Positions 26,239 through 34,787 of a DNA stretch of 48,179 nt are shown one piece after another. The notes beneath the pieces are model-generated. The model was not told the origin of the DNA and did no database searches. It saw only the letters and a list, made by a program, of their open reading frames with translations. Position numbers and translations under genes: made by a program. How positions within the stretch are numbered: position 1 is the stretch's first letter; each line of letters opens with the position of its first letter. This DNA is from Deltaproteobacteria bacterium (GTDB lineage Bacteria > Myxococcota_A > UBA9160 > SZUA-336), in assembly GCA_016875225.1 (NCBI GenBank), contig VGRW01000022.1, forward strand, positions 1 through 48,179, given 5' to 3'.

Positions 26239-28911
26239 ATGCAGAAGAAGCTGCTCCTGGTCGACGCGAGCTCGAGCGTCTTCCGCGCGTTCTTCGCGAT
26301 CCCCGCGCTCGCGAATAGCGCGGGCGTTCCCACCAACGCCGCGCTCGGCTTCACGACGATGCTGCAGAAGCTGCTGCGCGAGACACGGCCCGACTACGTC
26401 GCCGTGGTGTGGGACGCGCCCGGACCCAAACGCCGCAAGGCGATCTATCCCGCCTACAAGGCGACGCGCGACGCCATGCCCGAGGAGCTGCGCGCGCAGT
26501 TCCCGTGGATTCGCAGGATCGTGGACGCCTACCGGCTCGCCGCGCTGGAGTACGACGGAGAGGAAGCCGACGACGTGATCGCGACGCTCGCGCGCTCCGC
26601 GGAGCGCGCGGGAGTGCGGGTCGAGATCGCGTCGACGGACAAGGATCTGATGCAGCTCGTCTCGGAGGACGTGACGCTCGTCGACACGATGCGCGATCGG
26701 CGCTTCTCGCCGGAGGCGGTCGAGGCGCGATTCGGAGTGCCGCCAGCGCAGATGCTCGACCTTCGCGCACTGATCGGAGACAGCTCCGACAACATCCCGG
26801 GTGTGAAGGGCATCGGCGAGAAGGGCGCGGCGCAGCTGCTCCGTGAGCACGGATCGCTCGATGCGCTGCTCGCAAACCCGGATGCGATCGCGCAGAAGCG
26901 CGCGCGCGAAGCGCTTCGAGACGGCGCCGAGATGGCGCGGCTCTCGCGCGAGCTCTCGCGACTGCGCGAGGATCTGCCGCTCGAGTTCGACGCCGCGAAG
27001 ATGGCGCTGCGCGAGCCCGATGCCGCGGCGCTCTCCGAGCTCTTCCGCGAGCTCGAGTTCAGGCGCCTGCTCGAGGATCTTGGCGCGCCGGCGCCGGCGG
27101 CGGTCGCGAGCGACCCGAAGCCCGATCATCCGGTCGAGACGCGGATCGTCGTCGGCGCGGAAGCGCTGGCGGAGCTGGCTCGCTCTCTCGAAGCGGCCGC
27201 GATGCTCTCGATCGAGCCCGTGCTCGAGCCCGACGATCCGATGCGCGGCGAGCTGCTCGCGCTCGCGCTCTCGGGCTCGCCAGGCGAGGCGGCGCTCGTT
27301 CCCCTCCGCGGCGGAGCCGGCGAGGCCGCGCTCGAGGCGCTTCGCCCGCTTCTCGAAGCGCGCGAGCGCGTCTTCGTCGGCTTCGATCTGAAGCGCAGCG
27401 CGATCGCGCTCTCGCGGCGCGGGGTGCGGCTCTCGGGTGAGCTTCGCGACGTCGCGGTCGCGGCCTACGTGGCCAACCCCGCGCAGGCCGTCGATCGCCC
27501 CGAGGCGCTCGCGAGGACCCATCTCGATCGCAGCGTGAGCTCCGCGGCGGAGCGCTTCGGTGCCGGCGCGAAACGCAGGCCGTTCGATCAGGTCTCGGAG
27601 GCAGAGCTCGCCTCGCACTTCGCGGCGCTCGCGGCACTCGACCACGCGCTTCTGCCCGCGCTCGAGCGCGAGCTCGACCGCAGCGGCCAGCGCGCGATCT
27701 ACGACGAGCTCGAGGTGCCGCTGGTCGCGGTGCTCGCGCGAATGGAGCTCGCCGGCGTGCGGATCGATCTGGCCAGGCTCGCCGAGCTCGGCAAACGCCT
27801 CGAGCACGAGCTCGCCGAGTCGCGGCGCCGCATCTTCGCGCTGGCCGGCGAGGAGTTCAACATCGGCTCGCCCAAACAGCTGCAAGGCATCCTGTTCGAC
27901 AAGCTCGCGCTCGCGCCCACCAAGCGCACCAAGACGGGCTTCTCCACCGACGAGTCCGTGCTCGAGGAGCTCGCGCTCACGCACGAGCTACCGGGCGAGA
28001 TCCTGCACCACCGGCAGCTCGCGAAGCTCTCGAGCACCTACGTCGAGGCGCTTCCCGGGCTCGTGCACCCCGAGACCGGGCGCATCCACTGCACCTTCAA
28101 TCAGACCGTCGCCGCGACGGGGCGGCTCTCGTCGTCGAAGCCGAACCTGCAGAACATCCCGATCCGCACGCCGCTCGGACAGGAGATCCGCGCGGCGTTC
28201 GTTCCCGAGGAGGGCCGGCTGCTGCTCTCGGCCGACTACAGCCAGATCGAGCTGCGCATCCTGGCGCACGTCTCGGAGGACCCGGAGCTCGTGAAGGCGT
28301 TCCGCGAGGGCGCCGACATCCACGTGCGCACGGCGTCGCAGGTGTTCGGCATTCCCGAGTCGGAGGTCAGCCCCGAGCAGCGCGCCCGGACCAAGGCGAT
28401 CAACTTCGGAATCATCTACGGGCAGTCGGGCTTCGGATTGGCGCGGGCGCTGGGCATCTCCCAGACCGACGCGCGCGAGCAGATCGAGACCTACTTCGCG
28501 CGCTATCCGGGCGTCCGCACCTTCATCGACGCCGCGATCCGGAGCGCCCGCGAACAGGGCTTCGCCCGCACCCTGTCCGGGCGCCGCCGCTACCTGCCCG
28601 AGCTCGAGTCCGGCAATCGCGCGCTGCGTCAGGCCGCGGAGCGCATGGCGGTGAACTCGGTCATCCAGGGCACCGCGGCCGACGTGATCAAGCGCGCGAT
28701 GGTCGATCTGGATGCGGATCTGCGAGCGGGCGCCGCCCCGAGCGCCCGGATGATCCTGCAGGTCCACGACGAGCTGGTCTTCGAGGTCGCACCGGGCGAT
28801 CGCGAGGCGCTCTCGCGCTGCGTGCTCGAGCGCATGCAGAACGCCGTCCAACTGAGCGTCCCGCTGGTCGTCCACGTCGGATACGGGCCCCATTGGCTCG
28901 CGGCGCACTGA
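26239..28911 (+). CDS. polA: DNA polymerase I
   Basis: 890-residue three-domain polymerase for Okazaki processing and repair. Residues about 1-290 are the 5'-3' flap nuclease (V-D-A-S-S-S-V-F-R-A-F, D-G-E-E-A-D-D-V, G-D-S-S-D-N-I-P-G-V-K-G-I-G). Residues 300-480 are the 3'-5' exonuclease fold with the metal residues lost. The polymerase domain follows with motif A L-S-A-D-Y-S-Q-I-E-L-R (Asp666), motif B R-T-K-A-I-N-F-G-I-I-Y-G, and motif C V-H-D-E-L (Asp844). It therefore should polymerise but not proofread, like Taq polymerase. Length is slightly below E. coli (928). Confidence 0.95.
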   Translation: MQKKLLLVDASSSVFRAFFAIPALANSAGVPTNAALGFTTMLQKLLRETRPDYVAVVWDAPGPKRRKAIYPAYKATRDAMPEELRAQFPWIRRIVDAYRLAALEYDGEEADDVIATLARSAERAGVRVEIASTDKDLMQLVSEDVTLVDTMRDRRFSPEAVEARFGVPPAQMLDLRALIGDSSDNIPGVKGIGEKGAAQLLREHGSLDALLANPDAIAQKRAREALRDGAEMARLSRELSRLREDLPLEFDAAKMALREPDAAALSELFRELEFRRLLEDLGAPAPAAVASDPKPDHPVETRIVVGAEALAELARSLEAAAMLSIEPVLEPDDPMRGELLALALSGSPGEAALVPLRGGAGEAALEALRPLLEARERVFVGFDLKRSAIALSRRGVRLSGELRDVAVAAYVANPAQAVDRPEALARTHLDRSVSSAAERFGAGAKRRPFDQVSEAELASHFAALAALDHALLPALERELDRSGQRAIYDELEVPLVAVLARMELAGVRIDLARLAELGKRLEHELAESRRRIFALAGEEFNIGSPKQLQGILFDKLALAPTKRTKTGFSTDESVLEELALTHELPGEILHHRQLAKLSSTYVEALPGLVHPETGRIHCTFNQTVAATGRLSSSKPNLQNIPIRTPLGQEIRAAFVPEEGRLLLSADYSQIELRILAHVSEDPELVKAFREGADIHVRTASQVFGIPESEVSPEQRARTKAINFGIIYGQSGFGLARALGISQTDAREQIETYFARYPGVRTFIDAAIRSAREQGFARTLSGRRRYLPELESGNRALRQAAERMAVNSVIQGTAADVIKRAMVDLDADLRAGAAPSARMILQVHDELVFEVAPGDREALSRCVLERMQNAVQLSVPLVVHVGYGPHWLAAH

Positions 28912-28914
28912 GCC

Positions 28915-29643
28915 GTGCCGCAGGGCCGGCCGCACTGGCCGAATGCGGCGGGCCGGGCGATGGTCGAAGCCGTGGGTGAACAGGACCGGAAGGACGAGCC
29001 GCGCGTGGATGCCGTGACCACCCTGGGTCGCTTGCCGGGCATGGGCCGGACCGAGAGCGTCGTTCGGACCGATGCCGAGCTGATCCGAGAGGCGCAGGCC
29101 AACGACCACTCGGCCTTCGAGACGCTGGTTCGCCGCCCCGCGGAACGGGCCTTCCGCGCCGCGTATCGCGTCGTGCGAGACCAGCAGGCGGCCGAGGAGG
29201 TCCTGCAGGAGGCGCTGATCAAGGCCTACCGGGCGCTGCCCCGCTTCGAGGCGCGCTCGTCCTTCTACACCTGGCTGTATCGGATCACGGTCAACCTGGC
29301 GCTCGATCGCCGGCGCCGTGGCAAGCGCGAGCCGACGCTGGAGTGGGACGACGCGATCGCGCACCAGGTCGATCCGCGCGCGCAGGTGTCCGTGGCGCAC
29401 GACCCGGAGATCGACCTGCGCCGGCAGGAGGTCCGCGCCCTGGTCGCCGAGGGGATCCAGACGCTGCCCGACGCCCAGCGCGAGGTGCTGCTGCTTCGCG
29501 AGGTCGACGGGCTGTCGTACGAAGAGATCGCGGAGTCGATGAGAATCTCGAAGGGGACGGTGATGAGCCGGCTACATTACGCACGCAAGAAGATGATCGT
29601 GTTCCTCGCGCAGCGAGGCGTCGATCCCGAGGATGTGATTTGA
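28915..29643 (+). CDS. ECF-type RNA polymerase sigma factor
   Basis: 242 residues from GTG 28915, or about 190 from the later ATG at 29041; the N-terminal 50 residues are low in recognisable structure. Region 2: A-F-E-T-L-V-R-R-P ... R-V-V-R-D-Q-Q-A-A-E-E-V-L-Q-E-A, then F-Y-T-W-L-Y-R-I; region 4: L-P-D-A-Q-R-E-V-L-L-L-R-E-V-D-G-L-S-Y-E-E-I-A with S-K-G-T-V-M-S-R-L recognition helix. No region 3, as in ECF (RpoE-like) factors. The gene overlaps its likely anti-sigma gene as TTGA. It follows polA by 3 bases, so it may ride on that transcript too. Confidence 0.92.
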   Translation: MPQGRPHWPNAAGRAMVEAVGEQDRKDEPRVDAVTTLGRLPGMGRTESVVRTDAELIREAQANDHSAFETLVRRPAERAFRAAYRVVRDQQAAEEVLQEALIKAYRALPRFEARSSFYTWLYRITVNLALDRRRRGKREPTLEWDDAIAHQVDPRAQVSVAHDPEIDLRRQEVRALVAEGIQTLPDAQREVLLLREVDGLSYEEIAESMRISKGTVMSRLHYARKKMIVFLAQRGVDPEDVI

Positions 29644-30305
29644 AGGACACCGACCTCGAAAAGCGGATCTCCGCGTACCTGGACGGTGCGCTGGTGGAGG
29701 CCAGGCGCGATCGGCTCGAGCGCGAGCTCGAGCAGGACCCGGGGCTCCGGAAGCAGCTCGAGCGATCGCGCGCGCTCGCGCACTTGGTGAGAGAGGCCTG
29801 GACCGAGGGCCCGCCGTCGCCGTCGCCCGACGTCCTGCTCGCCGCGCTTCGGCCGCAGCTCGCAGCGATCTCGCGTGAGCGGCGCGCGCGGCCGGGCTGG
29901 CTGCAGACCCTCGAGCAGGCGCGGATCCGGCTCTCCGGTTGGTTCGGCCCGATGCCGGTCGCGACCTCGGCGGCTCTGGCGTTCCTGCTCGCTCTCGCGT
30001 TCCTGCCCCGCCCCTCGGGCGGTCCGATCCCCGGCCTCTCGGCCGTGCTTCCGCCGCAGGGCGAGGCGGCGCTACAGTCTGCGCCGATGCCTGGTGCCGC
30101 GACCCCGAGCACGCATTCGAGACGATCGACGTCGTCCTTCGCGCCCGCGAATCTCTTGCGGGATCCGGCGGCCGGCGTGTACGACGTGTCGCCGCGCGAG
30201 ACGCCCGCGATGATCTTCCAGAACCCGGACGGCTCTACGCTGCTCTGGCTGCTCGAGAACGACGATCTGTCGCGACGCCTCGAGCGCCTGGACCGGTGGA
30301 GCTGA
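29640..30305 (+). CDS. Putative membrane-anchored anti-sigma factor without zinc motif
   Basis: 221 residues. The N-terminal 55 residues (I-S-A-Y-L-D-G-A-L, E-R-E-L-E-Q-D-P) resemble an anti-sigma N-domain in position and helix pattern, but the H-x3-C-x2-C zinc motif of ZAS proteins is absent. One transmembrane helix lies at about 105-123, followed by a Ser/Pro-rich periplasmic tail of about 95 residues. Start TTG overlaps the sigma stop (TTGA), the usual sigma/anti-sigma coupling. It is therefore probably RseA-like; the signal sensed is unknown. Confidence 0.75.
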   Translation: MKDTDLEKRISAYLDGALVEARRDRLERELEQDPGLRKQLERSRALAHLVREAWTEGPPSPSPDVLLAALRPQLAAISRERRARPGWLQTLEQARIRLSGWFGPMPVATSAALAFLLALAFLPRPSGGPIPGLSAVLPPQGEAALQSAPMPGAATPSTHSRRSTSSFAPANLLRDPAAGVYDVSPRETPAMIFQNPDGSTLLWLLENDDLSRRLERLDRWS

Positions 30306-30877
30306 TGCAGCTTGCAGGCGCGGGACTGACGCCGCTCGCAGTGGCCGCCGCGCTGGTGCTGGCCGGTCTCGCTCCGTTCGAGCTCCGAGCGCAGACGACG
30401 ACGTCGCTCGGCCCGGAATCGGAGCGGGCGACCGAGGCGATTCCGCCGATCCCGCCGATCACGATTCGCATCGCGATCGCGACGGCGAGCGAGGAAGACG
30501 GAGCGCTCGATCCGGCCGCGCGCGACATCTACGAGCAGCTCCCGGCGAAGTACCACTCGATCCGAATGATCGAGGAGCGCACGATCGAGGTGCTCTTCGG
30601 CGAGCAGGCGCGGGTCGTGCTGCCGACCGGATCCGAGGTGCACCTGATTCCCGTCGCGGTTCACGGTGGGCAGCTCCATCTCCAGCTCGAGATGCCGGAG
30701 CTGCTGAACACGAGCATGCGCATGGCGAACAATCGCGCCTTCTACGTCGGCGGCGTTCCCTACCAGAACGGCACGCTCGTGTTCAAGCTGGTGCCGGAGT
30801 TCAGCGCTTACGTCGAGGCGCCCGCGGCCGGGCGCCCCGATCCGCCGGAGACGCGCAAGGCACGCAGCGACCGTTAG
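30305..30877 (+). CDS. Exported protein, third gene of the sigma operon
   Basis: 190 residues with a signal peptide (hydrophobic 8-22, cleavage near L-R-A-Q, residue 29/30). The mature part has an I-P-P-I-P-P-I-T segment and a long beta/alpha region rich in Glu and Val; no cysteines, no family recognised. Its ATG overlaps the anti-sigma stop by one base. As the third gene behind a sigma/anti-sigma pair it may be a periplasmic sensor or regulator in place of RseB, but it does not look like RseB. Inference only. Confidence 0.65.
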   Translation: MQLAGAGLTPLAVAAALVLAGLAPFELRAQTTTSLGPESERATEAIPPIPPITIRIAIATASEEDGALDPAARDIYEQLPAKYHSIRMIEERTIEVLFGEQARVVLPTGSEVHLIPVAVHGGQLHLQLEMPELLNTSMRMANNRAFYVGGVPYQNGTLVFKLVPEFSAYVEAPAAGRPDPPETRKARSDR

Positions 30878-30919
30878 CGCGATCCGACTCGTGTAGACTC
30901 CTGCTCCGCGCGGATCGCG
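30878..30919. promoter_or_regulatory. Nine-base inverted repeat in the gap before the acyl-CoA dehydrogenases
   Basis: CGCGATCCG (30878-30886) and CGGATCGCG (30911-30919) pair perfectly around 24 bases containing TAGACT, a weak -10-like element. It could be a regulator dyad for the acyl-CoA dehydrogenase pair or a terminator-like stem; it lacks a T-run. Confidence 0.3.
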
Positions 30920-30931
30920 TGCGGGGGCGGG

Positions 30932-32011
30932 ATGAACTTCGGTCTTTCGGACGAGCAGGAGCTGCTGCAGGAGGCGCTTCGCGGCTTCTGCGCGAACGAG
31001 TGTCCGCCGAACCGACTGCGCGAGCTCTTCGACGCCGCGAGCGGACACGACGCGTCGCTCTGGAAGGGGCTCGCGGAGCTCGGGGTCCTCGGCCTGATCG
31101 TGCCCGAGGCGTACGGAGGGGCGGGGCTCGAGCTGCTCGACCTCGCGCTCGTGGCCGAGGTCATGGGACAGGCCGCGCTGCCGGGACCGTTTCTCGGACA
31201 CCAGCTGGTGTCGCTCGCGGTCGCGAGCGCCGGAAGCGAGGAGCAGAAGCGTGTCTGGCTGCCGCGGCTGGCCTCGGGCGAGGCGATCGGCACGGTCGCG
31301 CTGGCGGAGGATGCCGCCGCTTGGGAGCCCGAGAGCTTTCGCGCGCAGGTCCAAGGGAATCGCATCAGCGGCTCGAAGTGCTTCGTCCCGGGCGCCGCGG
31401 ATGCGGACCTGTTTCTCGTCGGCGTCGCGGGAGGCGGGCTCGCGCTGGTCGAGCGCAAGGACGCGGGCGTCTCGATCGCGGACCAGAACGGAGTCGATCG
31501 CACGCGACCGATCTCGCGCGTCGAGCTTTCAGGGGCGCGCTGCGAGCCCCTGTCGGGCGGCGCGCAGACCGCCCGGCACGTGCGCGACGCGGGGCTCTGC
31601 GTTCTGGCGGCCGATGCGTTCGGCGCGGCCTCGAAGCTGCTCCAGATCACTCTCGCCTACACGGGAACGCGCCAGCAGTTCGGAAGCGTACTCACCCAGT
31701 TTCAGGCCGTGAAGCACCAGCTCGCGAACATGGCGACCGAGCTCGAGCCGACGCGCGCGCTCTGGTGGTACGCCGCGCACGCGTTCGACCAGATTGCGTC
31801 GGAGTCGGAGCGCGCGGCGGCGATCGCCAAGGCGCACGTCACGGACCGCGCGCTCGATGTCGCGCGCGGCGCGGTCGAGCTCCACGGCGGGATCGGCTTC
31901 ACCTGGGAGTGCGACGTGCAGATCTGGTTCAAACGCCTGATGTTCGACCGGGCGTTCCTGGGAAACCCCGAGCTTCACCGCGAGCGCAGCGCGCGCCTCG
32001 CGGGCTGGTAG
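30932..32011 (+). CDS. Acyl-CoA dehydrogenase, small-type subunit
   Basis: 359-residue flavoprotein of the acyl-CoA dehydrogenase family, introducing the alpha-beta double bond into an acyl-CoA. It is short for the family. The C-terminal E-L-H-G-G-I-G-F-T-W-E-C-D signature is typical of one subunit in heteromeric (alpha2beta2) enzymes such as the mycobacterial steroid side-chain FadE pairs. The canonical Y-E-G glutamate is not seen. It is followed after 7 bases by a second, longer member. Substrate is probably a branched, aromatic or steroid-like acyl-CoA, which is inference from that class. Confidence 0.85.
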   Translation: MNFGLSDEQELLQEALRGFCANECPPNRLRELFDAASGHDASLWKGLAELGVLGLIVPEAYGGAGLELLDLALVAEVMGQAALPGPFLGHQLVSLAVASAGSEEQKRVWLPRLASGEAIGTVALAEDAAAWEPESFRAQVQGNRISGSKCFVPGAADADLFLVGVAGGGLALVERKDAGVSIADQNGVDRTRPISRVELSGARCEPLSGGAQTARHVRDAGLCVLAADAFGAASKLLQITLAYTGTRQQFGSVLTQFQAVKHQLANMATELEPTRALWWYAAHAFDQIASESERAAAIAKAHVTDRALDVARGAVELHGGIGFTWECDVQIWFKRLMFDRAFLGNPELHRERSARLAGW

Positions 32012-32018
32012 GTGCGCG

Positions 32019-33227
32019 ATGGACCTTCGCCTGGGAGAGAAATACGAGGCGTTCCGCAGCGAGGTTCGCGCCTTTCTGCGCGAGCACTGGCCACTGCGCG
32101 GCGCCGACGCGCAGCTTGCACCGGAGCGGCAGGAGAAGCTCTTCCGCGAGCGCGCGCTCGCGCGCGGCTACGTGTACCGGGGCTTTCCGCGCCTCTACGG
32201 GGGATCCGAGCAGGCGCCGGATGCGCTGGAGGACATGATCCTCGACCAGGAGTTCCGCACCGCCGGCGCGCCGCGCGACATCCGCGGCATCGGGCCTGCG
32301 ATGCTCGCTCCGACTCTTCTCGACTGCGGTAGCGAAGAGCAGCGCATACGCTTCATTCCGCCCACGCTGCGCGGTGACCTGCGCTGGTGTCAGGGGTACA
32401 GCGAGCCGGGAGCGGGGAGCGATCTCGCGGCGCTCTCCAGCCGCGCGGTTCTGGACGGCGACAGCTGGAGGATCGACGGCCACAAGATCTGGACCAGCGA
32501 AGCGCAGTCCGCCGACTACATGTTCGGCCTGTTCCGGACCGAGCCCGACGCTCCCAAGCACGCGGGCATCTCCTATCTGCTGATCGACATGCGCTCGAAG
32601 GGGATCGAGGTGCGTCCGCTGCGGCAGATGACCGGCGGCGCGGATTTCAACGAGGTCTTCTTCAGCGACGTGCGCATCCCGGCCGATTCGATCGTCGGGC
32701 GGCGCGGCGAGGGTTGGAAGGTCTCGCGCTCGACGCTGAAGCACGAGCGCAACTTGATTGGCGACCCGCGCTACCTGCGCAATTCCTTCGATTCGCTCGT
32801 GGAGCTCGCGCGGCGGTCGCAGAGAAACGGCCGTCCCGCACTCGAGGACTCGAGCGTGCGCCAGCGGCTCGCCGAGATCGAGGGCTACGTCTGCAGTCAG
32901 GAGTACTCCGGTCAGCGCCAGTTCTCGGCCGCGCTGCGCGGCCAGGAGCTCGCGACGCTGCTTCCGATCCTGATGAACAAACTCTACTCGACCGACGCGA
33001 TGCAGCGGATCACGCGCCTCGCCTTCGACCTGCTCGGCGGCGACGGCCTGGTCGCGCCGGTGGCCGAGGAGTACGGGATGGCCTCGCAGCTGCGCACCTC
33101 GGGCGGCTGGGTCGCTCAGTACATGTTCGCGATCGCGAACTCGATCGCGGGCGGCGCTTCGAACATCCAGCGCAACATCATCGGCGAGCGCGGACTCGGG
33201 CTGCCGAGAGATCCGCGCGCGAAGTAG
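32019..33227 (+). CDS. Acyl-CoA dehydrogenase, large-type subunit
   Basis: 402-residue member of the same family. The central Y-S-E-P-G-A-G-S-D-L-A-A-L segment (acyl/flavin binding) and I-W-T-S near it are clear. The C-terminus is A-G-G-A-S-N-I-Q-R-N-I-I-G-E-R: the family's E-I-Q is N-I-Q, and the glutamate of Y-E-G is absent, as in heteromeric FadE partners. It probably forms a complex with the upstream subunit. Its last 50 bases overlap the convergent end of the apbE gene (33178-33227). Confidence 0.86.
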   Translation: MDLRLGEKYEAFRSEVRAFLREHWPLRGADAQLAPERQEKLFRERALARGYVYRGFPRLYGGSEQAPDALEDMILDQEFRTAGAPRDIRGIGPAMLAPTLLDCGSEEQRIRFIPPTLRGDLRWCQGYSEPGAGSDLAALSSRAVLDGDSWRIDGHKIWTSEAQSADYMFGLFRTEPDAPKHAGISYLLIDMRSKGIEVRPLRQMTGGADFNEVFFSDVRIPADSIVGRRGEGWKVSRSTLKHERNLIGDPRYLRNSFDSLVELARRSQRNGRPALEDSSVRQRLAEIEGYVCSQEYSGQRQFSAALRGQELATLLPILMNKLYSTDAMQRITRLAFDLLGGDGLVAPVAEEYGMASQLRTSGGWVAQYMFAIANSIAGGASNIQRNIIGERGLGLPRDPRAK

Positions 33228-34275
33228 GGCTCGCGCTCGCGGCCGCGCCGGGCCAGTCGGGCGAGAATCGGGTCTCCCGGGTCCAGCCCGAGGTCTGCCA
33301 GCTCGCGCCGCTCTCGTCGATCAGGATGCCTTCGGCATCCGGCAGCGATTCGAGCAGCTCGATCCCGTCGCTCTCGCCCAGGATCAGCAGCGCCTTCGAG
33401 AGCGCCTCTGCGCGCGCGCCGTCCGCCGCCAGCGCCGCCGCGACACGCGCGCGTGTCAGCGGCTCTCCCGTTCTGGGATCGATCACGTGGCCGTAGCGAC
33501 GCCCCGCGATCTCGGCGTACTGGCCGAGGCTCCCGGAGACCGAGATCGAGCGGTCGTCGAGCTGCGCGGTTCCCGCGAAGCCCCCGGAGGCGTCACCGAG
33601 CAGGATGCCCCAGCCGTCCCAGCCCACGGGCTTCCCGAGCGCGCAGATGCTGCTCTGGCCGAACGCGAGCAGCGCGCGGGAGATGCCGGCGTCGCGCAAC
33701 TTCTCGGCCAGGCGGTCGAGCGTCCATCCTTTCGCGATCCCGCCGAGGTCGAGCATCGCGCCCGAGTGCCGGAGCTCCACCGTGCTCGCGGACCGATCGA
33801 CCCCGACCCCCGCGGCGCCGACGCGGGACCGGGCGGTCGCCAGAGCCTCGGCCGAGGGCAGTTTTCCCGCGCGTTCGGCCTCGAGCCAGAGCGCGACCAG
33901 CGGGCCGATCGTCACGTCGAACGCGCCGCGGGTGAGCGCGGTGTACCCGATCGAGAGCTCCGTGAGATCGGCGAGGGGTGCCGCGACCGGGATCGGACCC
34001 GAGCCCGCGGCGCGGTTCAGCCGCGACAGATCGCTCGTCTCGTCGTGGCGCGAGAACATTCGCTCGAGCCGCGCGACCTCCGCGAAGAGCTCGGAGAGCT
34101 GTGCTTCGCCGCGCTCGCGTTCGGACACGCAGAGGCTGATCTCGAGGACGGTGCCCATCAGGTACCGGCCGTCGGAGACGGTCACGGGACAGAGCTGCTC
34201 CGGCTCCTCGTGCGGCGACGGACGCGCGCAGCCGGAGAGCGCCACGAGGGCGATCGCGGCCGCGAGTCGCCTCAA
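33178..34275 (-). CDS. apbE: ApbE-type FAD:protein FMN transferase, lipoprotein
   Basis: 365-residue periplasmic lipoprotein (lipobox L-S-G-C, Cys16) that moves FMN from FAD onto a Thr or Ser of target proteins. The family's Gly-Met start strand M-G-T-V-L-E-I, the L-D-L-G-G-I-A-K-G-W flavin loop and H-V-I-D-P-R-T-G catalytic region are present. The start is TTG 34275, overlapping the upstream membrane gene stop (TTGA), giving a proper signal peptide; a longer reading has no signal. The end of the coding region runs 50 bases into the convergent acyl-CoA dehydrogenase. Target is most likely the FMN-binding protein two genes up. Confidence 0.9.
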   Translation of the reverse strand: MRRLAAAIALVALSGCARPSPHEEPEQLCPVTVSDGRYLMGTVLEISLCVSERERGEAQLSELFAEVARLERMFSRHDETSDLSRLNRAAGSGPIPVAAPLADLTELSIGYTALTRGAFDVTIGPLVALWLEAERAGKLPSAEALATARSRVGAAGVGVDRSASTVELRHSGAMLDLGGIAKGWTLDRLAEKLRDAGISRALLAFGQSSICALGKPVGWDGWGILLGDASGGFAGTAQLDDRSISVSGSLGQYAEIAGRRYGHVIDPRTGEPLTRARVAAALAADGARAEALSKALLILGESDGIELLESLPDAEGILIDESGASWQTSGWTRETRFSPDWPGAAASASPTSRADLSAARVRARR

Positions 34276-34775
34276 TCCTCTCCGCTCCGATAGCGATCGT
34301 TCGTGCCGCGAAACGCCGACCAGAGCGAGAGCCCGATCAGTGCGGCCAGGCTGGTCTGCAGGGCGAGAAATCCCGCGATCTTCGCCCAGGCGAAGTGCGG
34401 GGACGCGAAGCGGACCAACCAGCCCGAGCCCTCGTCGACCAGCGCCGACACGAATGGCAGTGCGATCATCCACGCCTTGGCGCGATTGGCGAGCGGCACG
34501 AAGAGCACCAGGTGCGTGAGCACGAGCAGAAGCATTCCCATCGCGAAGAGATGGAAGTGACTGACCTCGAGCAGCCCCGCGTAACTTCGCGGCTCGCGGA
34601 ACTGCTCCTCCGAGCCGAGGTAGTGCGCGACCACGGACTCCGGAGACAGCCCCATCCGGTCGAAGTAGAGCAGGGCATTGGAGACCCAGAGAAGTGCCAC
34701 GTAGAGCGAGTAGAGCGCGATGATCACCTGGAGCAGGCGATTGCGGTTCATCTCTCCGGTGACCACGAACCTCAA
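34272..34775 (-). CDS. Four-helix membrane protein, His-rich, in flavinylation operon
   Basis: 167 residues with four hydrophobic helices. Helix 2 carries E-V-S-H-F-H-L-F-A-M-G and, 13 residues after the second His, L-T-H-L; another His sits before helix 4 (S-P-H-F). Two His 13 residues apart in one helix can coordinate b-type hemes in four-helix bundles, so a quinol/heme conduit is thinkable but unproven. TTG 34775 is chosen because GGAG lies 6 bases upstream; ATG 34751 is a shorter alternative. Overlaps apbE as TTGA, and lies 12 bases after the FMN-binding gene. No family recognised. Confidence 0.6.
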   Translation of the reverse strand: MRFVVTGEMNRNRLLQVIIALYSLYVALLWVSNALLYFDRMGLSPESVVAHYLGSEEQFREPRSYAGLLEVSHFHLFAMGMLLLVLTHLVLFVPLANRAKAWMIALPFVSALVDEGSGWLVRFASPHFAWAKIAGFLALQTSLAALIGLSLWSAFRGTNDRYRSGED

Positions 34776-34787
34776 CTGGCGCTCCGG

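Noticed and set aside
25090-27984. Very long open frame on the minus strand opposite the uridylyltransferase and polA
   Set aside because: It mirrors two strongly identified genes, is extremely Arg/Glu/His-rich and has no domain; in GC-rich DNA the antisense frame often stays open.
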